A stretch of DNA of 36,998 nucleotides from Ectothiorhodospiraceae bacterium. GTDB taxonomy: Bacteria > Pseudomonadota > Gammaproteobacteria > Nitrococcales > Aquisalimonadaceae. Below are positions 25,329 to 31,192 of this stretch, piece after piece (the stretch's first letter is position 1; every line of letters begins with the position of its first letter). Below the pieces are notes generated by a model, which ran no database searches, was not told the DNA's origin, and saw only the letters and a program-made list of their open reading frames with translations. The translations under genes and the position numbers were made by a program. The stretch is taken from assembly GCA_007125985.1 (NCBI GenBank), contig SLCE01000188.1:1-36998 (forward strand), written 5' to 3'.

Positions 25329-25750
25329 GGCGCATCACTCATGGTTGCGCTGACGCGGCGGGAGATGTAATCAGCGTCGGCGTCATCGCCTTTTTCCGCG
25401 AGCGCCGACAAGCGGTAGACATTGAAGCTGTCGCCGGCTTCCTCATGGCCGCTGGCGTTGCATTCGACCGTGACCTGGAAGCCATCCAGCTCGTAGCTCT
25501 GTGTGCTTGGGCAGGCGCCGTCGCGGACGGCGATGAACGCCACTGCATCCACCCCGGAGCGGGCCGCATAGTAAGCCCGGCTGCCGTCGGCGGCCAGCAC
25601 GAAGGTCTGGTGCTGCACACCGCTGCTGGTCACCATGTAACCGGCTAGCACAGCCAGTGCCAGCAGCAGGAACAGGGCGTAGAACAGGGCCGCCCCGCGC
25701 TGGCGACGGAGCGCCGGATTGGCGGCGATGTGACTGCGGCAAACCGTCAT
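25325..25750 (-). CDS. mshP: MSHA biogenesis protein MshP (PilX-like minor pilin)
   Basis: Probable minor pseudopilin of 141 residues. After a basic leader RRQRG comes AALFYALFLLLALAVLAGYMV, a PilX/MshP-type helix lacking the usual Glu5, as is common for PilX-type proteins. The soluble part has single-copy Cys residues around ACPSTQSYELDGFQVTVECN that could form a disulfide. ATG at 25750 overlaps the stop of mshO (ATGA), and its stop overlaps the start of mshQ. Gene order O-P-Q supports the name; the sequence itself is short and divergent. Confidence 0.82.
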   Translation of the reverse strand: MTVCRSHIAANPALRRQRGAALFYALFLLLALAVLAGYMVTSSGVQHQTFVLAADGSRAYYAARSGVDAVAFIAVRDGACPSTQSYELDGFQVTVECNASGHEEAGDSFNVYRLSALAEKGDDADADYISRRVSATMSDAP

Positions 25751-26586
25751 GGCGCGTTATCCACGTGGACCTGGTGCAACAACCTTACCCGCTCGCCATC
25801 CCGGGCCAGCACCAGCTCCAGGCTGAGCAGCGCCGCGCGGCTGGACGTCCCCGCCTGGTAGCTGAACCTGCAGTCCTCCACATCTCCGCTCAGCGGGTCA
25901 CCAGTGCCGGCGGAATGGGTCTGGCCGGGCTCATAACCGGCGTAGCGCAGCAGTTGTCCGCCTTCGCAGACAAAGGCCACGGGCCCGGAGACCAGGAAAA
26001 ACCGCTGCCGGGGTGACTCCAGGGCGAAACGGAACGGCTGCGCCAGCGTGATGCGCGTTTCCTCCGGTACGTCCGGGTCCGCCGCCAGGGTTACGCCGCG
26101 GGTCAGGGTCATGCTGCCGGGCTCGGTCTGATCCCAGGCATTGGCGCCGGGTTGCCCGGTGTTGTACACCGACACGAACCAGTCGTAGCTGCCATTCCCC
26201 ACGCCCAGCCCACCCTGGGCGTTGAAGCTGTACTCGGTCACATTGGTGCGCAGCCGGCGTTCCGGCGCGCCGCCCACCGGCGCCGGGCCGGGCCCTGCCC
26301 GGTAGCGGCCACCGGCCTCGGTGGCCAGAAACTCCACGCAGGGCGCGCCGTCGCAGGTGTTCACCCGCAAACTGTTGGGGAGCGCGTGACGGGTTTCCCG
26401 CACCATGCGGCGCAGGGCGCGGTCGGATTGGTCAACCAGCTCAGCGCGGCGCTGCTGATCCAGATAGCCACCCACATTGCCCACCAGCAGGCCTACCGTG
26501 AGCACACCCAGCACGCCCACCAGGATCAGCACGATAACCAGTTCGATCAGGGTGAAGCCACGTTGGGGTGCCTGAACGTATCGCAT
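25747..26586 (-). CDS. mshO: MSHA minor pilin MshO
   Basis: Type IV prepilin-like protein of 279 residues. Its leader ends QRG before FTLIELVIVLILVGVLGVL, a canonical class cleavage site with Glu5, processed by a prepilin peptidase not in this window. The globular domain (about 60-275) includes the MshO-type VDQSDRALRRMVRETRHALPNSLRV with paired cysteines in CDGAPC and CEGG. ATG at 26586 gives a 12-residue leader; the frame extends upstream to 26703 but overlaps mshD. It lies four bases after the mshD stop. Confidence 0.9.
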   Translation of the reverse strand: MRYVQAPQRGFTLIELVIVLILVGVLGVLTVGLLVGNVGGYLDQQRRAELVDQSDRALRRMVRETRHALPNSLRVNTCDGAPCVEFLATEAGGRYRAGPGPAPVGGAPERRLRTNVTEYSFNAQGGLGVGNGSYDWFVSVYNTGQPGANAWDQTEPGSMTLTRGVTLAADPDVPEETRITLAQPFRFALESPRQRFFLVSGPVAFVCEGGQLLRYAGYEPGQTHSAGTGDPLSGDVEDCRFSYQAGTSSRAALLSLELVLARDGERVRLLHQVHVDNAP

Positions 26587-26590
26587 GATG

Positions 26591-27031
26591 TCAGTCCCGT
26601 GCGCGCCAGGCGGACAAGCGGAAATCCACGGTGCCGGCGTCATGCCGCACGCGCACGGTGATGCGTCGGGCGTCATCGCCCAGGCCCAGCGCGGTGTCCT
26701 CATCCACCGTCACGGTGACGGAATAGGCATCCAGCCCGGCAATGGTATCGCCCAGCACATTGCGCGGCGGCTGATCCTGCAGGCCATCATAGGCCTGCAG
26801 GTTATCCAGGCTGTCCCGGGCATCGCCGGGTGCGGAACTGCCCTCGAAGGGCCGGGCCATGATCTCCTCCATGTAGGCCTCGGCCAGGGCCAGGGCCTGC
26901 TGGCGGATCATGGGGTCGGCGCTGCGCGCCACCACCGTGGTGTACACGCCCACGATGGCCGCTCCGGCAATGCCGATGATCACCAGCGCCACCACCAGTT
27001 CAATCAGGGTCACCCCCCGCTGGCGCTTCAT
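26591..27031 (-). CDS. mshD: MSHA minor pilin MshD
   Basis: Prepilin of 146 residues with leader MKRQRG and GVTLIELVVALVIIGIAGAAIVGVYTTVV, carrying Glu5. The following LALAEAYMEEIMARPF is the hallmark MshD segment after the helix. The C-terminal part is a small beta domain (VTVTVDEDTALGL, RRITVRVRHDAG). ATG at 27031 overlaps the mshC stop (ATGA). It is likely a pilus-tip or initiation subunit together with MshC, MshO and MshP. Confidence 0.92.
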   Translation of the reverse strand: MKRQRGVTLIELVVALVIIGIAGAAIVGVYTTVVARSADPMIRQQALALAEAYMEEIMARPFEGSSAPGDARDSLDNLQAYDGLQDQPPRNVLGDTIAGLDAYSVTVTVDEDTALGLGDDARRITVRVRHDAGTVDFRLSAWRARD

Positions 27032-27570
27032 GGCAGCACCTCCACCAGACCGGTGTCCGGCACAATGCGGAAGCTCTGGCTGAAGCCCCCGCCGCTCACC
27101 GTCACCGTGGGCGGATCCGCCACCTGGGGCACACCCAGGGCGTTGAAGGGCACACTGCCGGCGCCGCTTACCTGCACCTGCACGCCGTCCGGCGTGCTGC
27201 CGGCAAAGGCACCGCTGCGGCTGGGGTGGGGAATTGGGAGGGAGAAGTTACCGGAACCGCAGGGGAATTCCCGTTCCAGGCTGTAGCCGCTGCTGCTTAT
27301 GGTGAAACGCGTGGAACAACCAGAGGCCGTGGCCTGCATTTGGGCGTAGCGGGGGGCGGCGGTTAGTTTGTCAAAAAAGCCTCGGGCGTCATAGCCCTGG
27401 AATCCGATGAAGCGGGGGGCGGCGATAATGACGAGAACACCGATAAGAACAAGAGTGATAATTAGCTCAAAGAGTGTGAATCCTCGATGCCTTTTAGAGT
27501 TGCCGTTCGGTGCGACCCGAGAAAAGTTAAAGCCCGGGCTTGGCAGAATGCCGATTGTACCCTGAAACAT
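27028..27570 (-). CDS. mshC: MSHA minor pilin MshC
   Basis: Prepilin-like protein with an unusually long 30-residue leader ending RHRG before FTLFELIITLVLIGVLVIIAAP, which has Glu5. The soluble domain carries QMQATASGCSTRFTISSSGYSLE and CGSGNFSLP with two cysteines, as in MshC. No ATG, GTG or TTG lies closer to the helix in frame, so ATG at 27570 is the only conventional start; its ribosome-binding sequence GGGAGA is too close to be ideal. The gene ends by overlapping mshD. It begins 36 bases after the mshA stop, with no terminator between. Confidence 0.88.
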   Translation of the reverse strand: MFQGTIGILPSPGFNFSRVAPNGNSKRHRGFTLFELIITLVLIGVLVIIAAPRFIGFQGYDARGFFDKLTAAPRYAQMQATASGCSTRFTISSSGYSLEREFPCGSGNFSLPIPHPSRSGAFAGSTPDGVQVQVSGAGSVPFNALGVPQVADPPTVTVSGGGFSQSFRIVPDTGLVEVLP

Positions 27571-27606
27571 TCTCCCAAGCCCGCGACGTACAGAGGATGC
27601 TTTGAT

Positions 27607-27969
27607 TTAATCGTTGTCGAAATCCACGAAACAGCTCACCTCAATAGGTGTGTCCCCATCCGTGCGAAGCAGCGTGAATGGCTCCCCTGTAGACGCCTCT
27701 AGGTCAAAGCGGTCTCCGTCAAAGCCAGTGACCAATTGATCAGCATCAGCGCACCCGGAAACTGTTATTACACCGTCTGCCTCAGCAACGTAAGCAGCAT
27801 AGTTAATGGCCGAGGCACTGCTGAGGGCAGAAGCTTGGGCACGAAGGGCAGACTGTTCTGCCTCCTCACTCAAATCAATAAACCGCGGCACAGCCACAGC
27901 CGCCAGAATGCCCAGCAGCACCAGGACGATAACCAGTTCGATGAGGGTAAAACCGCTTTGTTTTTGCAT
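27607..27969 (-). CDS. mshA: MSHA major pilin MshA
   Basis: Major subunit of the MSHA-type pilus. The 120-residue precursor has leader MQKQSG, then FTLIELVIVLVLLGILAAVAV with Glu at position 5 of the mature protein. The globular part has two cysteines, Cys73 and Cys113, closing the usual C-terminal disulfide loop. The mature protein is very acidic: about 20 Asp/Glu against four Arg and no Lys. ATG at 27969 follows GAGGTCATC, a good ribosome-binding site; the upstream extension to 28071 lacks one. It is the first gene of the minus-strand operon. The DNA is noticeably AT-richer than its neighbours, suggesting separate evolution of the pilin. Confidence 0.93.
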   Translation of the reverse strand: MQKQSGFTLIELVIVLVLLGILAAVAVPRFIDLSEEAEQSALRAQASALSSASAINYAAYVAEADGVITVSGCADADQLVTGFDGDRFDLEASTGEPFTLLRTDGDTPIEVSCFVDFDND

Positions 27970-27995
27970 GATGACCTCTAAAACGTGTGCCCACC

Positions 27996-28022
27996 CGAAG
28001 CATCCCGCTTCGTGTTTTTTTT
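27996..28022 (+). terminator. Terminator-like hairpin pointing rightward, upstream of mshA
   Basis: CGAAGC (27996-28001) pairs with GCTTCG (28007-28012) around ATCCC and is followed by eight consecutive T (28015-28022). This is a classic intrinsic-terminator outline on the plus strand, yet no plus-strand gene lies to the left; only mshA and its operon do, on the opposite strand. It may end an antisense transcript, or the hairpin may simply be part of the mshA 5' leader, where it would be preceded by an A tract. Confidence 0.5.
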
Positions 28023-28139
28023 GACGAATACATGGTGACGGGATGCGCCCCTCAGGCCGCACGCGCCCCACATGCAGAATCGAAGTCTACTCATGTCGCG
28101 TACAGGAGACAACATTTGTCAAGGAAACATGTATTTATA

Positions 28140-28199
28140 TGCATCTGTTCTTACCGTTAAGCGGATGCACCCTGCTACTCTATGCCGGTTCCGTCCGGC
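28140..28199 (+). promoter_or_regulatory. Structured leader candidate upstream of metY
   Basis: TGCATC (28140-28145) pairs with GATGCA (28164-28169); inside it CTTA (28150-28153) pairs with TAAG (28158-28161) around CCGT, giving a nested stem-loop. GCCGG (28184-28188) then pairs with CCGGC (28195-28199) around TTCCGT. These precede the sulfur-amino-acid gene metY by 70-130 bases. I do not recognise a known SAM or SAH riboswitch consensus. The nearest promoter candidate overlaps the first stem, so the transcription start is uncertain. Confidence 0.35.
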
Positions 28200-28268
28200 C
28201 GGGGGTGTTCCGGCTGCCTGCGGACACGAGATTCATGGCTATCGAACAACCACTCCGGAGGACCACAT

Positions 28269-29543
28269 ATGAAACTGGAAACCCTGGCCGTTCATGGCGG
28301 CTACAGCCCCGACCCCACCACCAAGGCCGTGGCCGTGCCTATCTACCAGACCACGTCCTATGCTTTTGATAACACCCAGCACGGGGCGGACCTGTTCGAC
28401 CTGAAGGTGGAAGGCAACATCTACACCCGCATCATGAACCCCACCAACGCGGTGCTGGAGCAGCGGGTGGCGGAGATGGAAGGTGGCATCGGCGGACTGG
28501 CGGTGAGCTCCGGCATGGCGGCCATTACCTATGCCATCGAGACCATCGCCGAGGCCGGTGACAACATTATCGCCACCAGCCAGCTCTACGGCGGCACCTA
28601 TAACCTGTTTGCCCACTCCCTGCCGCGCCGGGGCATCGAGGTGCGCTTCATCTCCCATGATGAGCTGGACAATCTGGCGTCGAAGATCGATTCCCGGACC
28701 AAGGCGGTGTTCTGCGAAACCGTGGGCAACCCGTCCGGCAATGTGGTGGACATCGAGCGCATGGCGGAAATCGCCCACGCCAACGGTGTGCCGCTGATCG
28801 TGGACAACACCGTGCCCACGCCATACCTGTGGCGCCCCATTGAGCACGGGGCTGATATCGTCATCCACTCGCTGACCAAGTACATGGGCGGCCACGGCAC
28901 CACGGTGGCCGGAGTGGTGGTGGATTCCGGCAAATTCCCCTGGGCGGAGCACAAGGAACGGTTCGCCATGCTGAATGAGCCGGATCCGTCCTACCATGGC
29001 GTGGTGTATACCGAGGCCCTGGGCCCGGCGGCCTTCATCGGCCGCTGCCGCGTGGTGCCACTGCGCAATACCGGTTCGGCGCTGTCGCCGTTCAATGCCT
29101 TCCAGATCCTGCAGGGCATCGAGACCCTGCCGCTGCGCATGGATCGCCACTGCGAGAACGCGCAGAAGGTGGCCGAGTACCTGGAAGGCCACGAACAGGT
29201 GACCTGGGTGAAGTTCGCCGGCCTGAAGAGCAGCCCGGATCACGCCCTGGCGCAGAAGTACATGGCCGGCCGCGCCTCCAGCGTGCTCAGCTTCGGCATC
29301 AAGGGCGGCGCCGAGGCGGGGGCGAAGTTCATCGACGCCCTGCAGCTGATAACCCGTCTGGTGAACATTGGTGATGCAAAATCCCTGGCCTGCCACCCGG
29401 CCACCACCACCCACCGGCAGCTCAACGACGCCGAGCTGGAGTCCGCCGGCGTGAGCCGGGACATGGTGCGGCTGTCCATCGGCATTGAACATGCGGATGA
29501 CATTCTGGCTGATATCGAACAGGCCCTGGCCGCGGCCCGCTGA
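28269..29543 (+). CDS. metY: O-acetylhomoserine sulfhydrylase (PLP-dependent)
   Basis: Makes homocysteine directly from O-acetylhomoserine and sulfide, a methionine-biosynthesis route that uses the product of sulfate reduction. The 424-residue protein of the Cys/Met-metabolism PLP family has YQTTSYAF, YTRIMNPTNAVLEQRVAEMEGG, SSGMAAITYAIETIAEAGD, and the lysine-bearing HSLTKYMGGHGTTVAGVVV, where the Lys forms the PLP Schiff base. The long insertion AEHKERFAMLNEPDPSYHGV is typical of MetY and separates it from MetB/MetC. The C terminus has SLACHPATTTHRQL. ATG at 28269 follows GGAGG. The upstream open frame to 28182 lacks support. The family name homocysteine/O-acetylserine sulfhydrylase also fits. 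Confidence 0.94.
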   Translation: MKLETLAVHGGYSPDPTTKAVAVPIYQTTSYAFDNTQHGADLFDLKVEGNIYTRIMNPTNAVLEQRVAEMEGGIGGLAVSSGMAAITYAIETIAEAGDNIIATSQLYGGTYNLFAHSLPRRGIEVRFISHDELDNLASKIDSRTKAVFCETVGNPSGNVVDIERMAEIAHANGVPLIVDNTVPTPYLWRPIEHGADIVIHSLTKYMGGHGTTVAGVVVDSGKFPWAEHKERFAMLNEPDPSYHGVVYTEALGPAAFIGRCRVVPLRNTGSALSPFNAFQILQGIETLPLRMDRHCENAQKVAEYLEGHEQVTWVKFAGLKSSPDHALAQKYMAGRASSVLSFGIKGGAEAGAKFIDALQLITRLVNIGDAKSLACHPATTTHRQLNDAELESAGVSRDMVRLSIGIEHADDILADIEQALAAAR

Positions 29544-29553
29544 ACCAGTTCCG

Positions 29554-29585
29554 CCACACCCGCCCCGGAACCGGGGCGGGTGTGG
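29554..29585 (+). terminator. Strong GC hairpin after metY
   Basis: Arms 29554-29568 and 29571-29585 are perfectly complementary over 15 bp (CCACACCCGCCCCGG and complement), with AA at the tip. It starts 11 bases after the metY stop. No T tract follows, so it may act as a transcript 3'-end stabiliser or a pause site; it is positioned as a terminator. Confidence 0.6.
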
Positions 29586-29595
29586 GTGGTCCATG

Positions 29596-29656
29596 CTTAA
29601 GGAAGCACCATGGGAATACATCAGTGCTTCCTTAAAGGGGCAGGTGCCCCTTTAAG
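29596..29656 (+). repeat. Dispersed small element, copy 2, with two competing hairpins
   Basis: TTAAGGAAGCAC (29597-29608) pairs perfectly with 29624-29635, a 12-bp stem with a 15-base loop. CTTAAAGGGGCA (29631-29642) pairs perfectly with TGCCCCTTTAAG (29645-29656), a second 12-bp stem. Both stems need bases 29631-29635, so only one can form at full length. The core GGGAATACATCAGTGCTTCC (29612-29631) matches the copy at 10798-10817 at 18 of 20 positions. The second stem ends nine bases before the GGAG ribosome-binding site (29665-29668) of the DUF411 gene. Confidence 0.75.
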
Positions 29657-29676
29657 CGTATTCCGGAGATTTTGTC

Positions 29677-30213
29677 ATGCCCTCAAGAAAGGCTCTTGCC
29701 CGACGCCTGATCCTGCCGGTGCTGTTGCTGTTCGCCGCTGTGGCTGCCGCCACCTGGTGGGCGGAGCGCAATGCTGCCCAGGCGGAGGCGGCAAACGACG
29801 GCGTGCCGCAGGAACTGGCCGCCACCGACCAGGATATCAAGGTGTATAAGACCCCCTGGTGCGGTTGCTGCACCGACTGGGTGGAGTACCTGGAGCGGGA
29901 GGGCTTCACCACGGATGTGGTGGACGTGGATCAGGGCGAACTCAATGACATCAAGCAGCAGGTGGGGCTGCGTCAGGAACTGGCGTCCTGTCACACGGCC
30001 TTTATCGACGGCTACGTGATTGAGGGCCATGTGCCCGCTGAGGATATCCGCACTCTGCTGGAACAGCGACCGGACGGTGTGCGCGGCATTGCCGTACCGG
30101 GCATGCCCATCGGATCCCCGGGTATGGAACAGGGTGATCGTCGCGACCCGTACCATGTGGTGGCGTTTGACGCCGACGGCAACGCGGCGATCTTCTCCAG
30201 CCACAACCAATAG
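29677..30213 (+). CDS. DUF411 metal-binding protein, membrane-anchored or exported
   Basis: Periplasm-facing DUF411 protein, likely a copper-binding or thiol protein. It has 178 residues: a basic start and hydrophobic segment (about 10-28) act as signal or anchor. A thioredoxin-like domain begins VYKTPWCGCCTDWVEYL with Cys62, Cys64 and Cys65, followed by SCHTAFIDGYVIEGHVPAEDI with Cys105 and His106. The C terminus has the Met-rich GMPIGSPGME typical of the family. ATG at 29677 is preceded by GGAG with an eight-base spacer. It stands between metY and a protease gene. Many relatives are linked to copper resistance, but no copper genes are in this window. Confidence 0.88.
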   Translation: MPSRKALARRLILPVLLLFAAVAAATWWAERNAAQAEAANDGVPQELAATDQDIKVYKTPWCGCCTDWVEYLEREGFTTDVVDVDQGELNDIKQQVGLRQELASCHTAFIDGYVIEGHVPAEDIRTLLEQRPDGVRGIAVPGMPIGSPGMEQGDRRDPYHVVAFDADGNAAIFSSHNQ

Positions 30214-30310
30214 ACGCGCCGCTGGGCGCCGCACCGTGCGCGTTCCGGCCTGGTCCAGCTAAACTGGTAGCAAATGGCGCTGCCGCGCCCAGCCGATCAT
30301 TGAGGGTTCC

Positions 30311-31144
30311 ATGAACGTCCAGCTTCGCCGCTCCGCGCTCCATCGCGCGTCCCGACTTCTACTGGCCGCCTGCGCCGGCGTGGCGCTGGTGGCCTGTTCC
30401 ACCTCGCCCACCGGCCGCAGCCAGCTTGCCTTTTTTCCGCAGGGGGAGCTGAACCGCATGGGGCTGGCTGCCTATGAGCAGATGAAGGAGCAGACCCCGG
30501 CCACCGACAGTGACGCCAAGCGTGCTTACGTACAGTGCATCACGGACGCCCTGATCGCGGAGTTGGATTCCCGTGACCAGCGCCGTCATGACTGGGAGGT
30601 GACCGTGTTCGAAGACGATGCGGTCAACGCCTTCGCCCTGCCCGGCGGCAAGATGGGTGTGTACACGGGCTTGCTGGACGTGGCCGACAACCAGCACCAG
30701 GTGGCGACGGTCATGGGCCACGAAATCGGCCATGTGCTGGCGGACCACGGCAACGAGCGTATGTCCACGGCCTTCGCCACCTCCGCCGGGTTGCAGGTCG
30801 TGCAGATAATTGGTGACGACGGTTCGCCTCAGCGGGCACAGATCCTGGGCCTGCTGGGCCTGGGGGCCCAGGTAGGGATCATGCTGCCGTTCAGCCGTAC
30901 CCACGAGCGGGAGGCGGATGTGATCGGGCTGGACCTGATGGCGCGGGCCGGCTTCGATCCGCAGGAGAGCGTGCGCCTGTGGCAGAATATGGCGGACGCC
31001 AGCGGCGGCCAGCCGCCGGAGTTTTTGTCCACCCATCCGGCCCACGGCACACGCATCAGAAACCTGCAGGACCACATGCCGGACGCGATGGAGAAATACG
31101 AAGCCGCGCGTCAGGCCGGTAAGCGGCCCCAGTGCAGCCTCTGA
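30311..31144 (+). CDS. M48-family metallopeptidase lipoprotein
   Basis: Zinc endopeptidase anchored to the envelope, of the LoiP/YcaL/BepA-related M48 type, probably involved in outer-membrane protein quality control. It has 277 residues with signal peptide and lipobox LVAC (Cys29). The zinc site is HEIGHVLADH (His137, Glu138, His141) with the third ligand in HEREADVIG (Glu201). LPGGKMGVYTGLL and LSTHPAHGTRIRNL are standard family segments. There is no C-terminal TPR region, so it is not BepA. ATG at 30311 follows GAGGGTTCC. Ser30 after the lipidated cysteine predicts outer-membrane sorting. Confidence 0.9.
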   Translation: MNVQLRRSALHRASRLLLAACAGVALVACSTSPTGRSQLAFFPQGELNRMGLAAYEQMKEQTPATDSDAKRAYVQCITDALIAELDSRDQRRHDWEVTVFEDDAVNAFALPGGKMGVYTGLLDVADNQHQVATVMGHEIGHVLADHGNERMSTAFATSAGLQVVQIIGDDGSPQRAQILGLLGLGAQVGIMLPFSRTHEREADVIGLDLMARAGFDPQESVRLWQNMADASGGQPPEFLSTHPAHGTRIRNLQDHMPDAMEKYEAARQAGKRPQCSL

Positions 31145-31157
31145 TACGCGAAGGGTG

Positions 31158-31185
31158 ACGGGGCCGACCACACGGTCGGCCCCGT
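31158..31185. terminator. Bidirectional terminator-like hairpin between the M48 and GAPDH genes
   Basis: A perfect 12-bp stem (31158-31169 with 31174-31185, ACGGGGCCGACC and complement) closes an ACAC loop. It sits in the 48-base gap between two convergent genes, the usual place for a shared terminator. Neither side has a T tract, so strength is uncertain. Confidence 0.6.
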
Positions 31186-31192
31186 TACTGGA

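Larger units (their letters stand above)
27970..28268. promoter_or_regulatory. Divergent control region between mshA and metY
   Basis: The 299-base gap must hold the mshA promoter (leftward) and the metY promoter (rightward). For metY a weak candidate is TTGTCA (28116-28121) with TATGCA (28138-28143), spacer 16. For mshA I see no clear sigma70 or sigma54 site. Two structured segments lie within it, entered separately (27996-28022 and 28140-28199). The metY ribosome-binding site GGAGG is at 28257-28261. Confidence 0.4.

Noticed and set aside
28239-29621. 460-codon open frame antisense to metY
   Set aside because: A His/Gly-rich mirror frame of a strongly conserved PLP enzyme, with no motif or ribosome-binding site.
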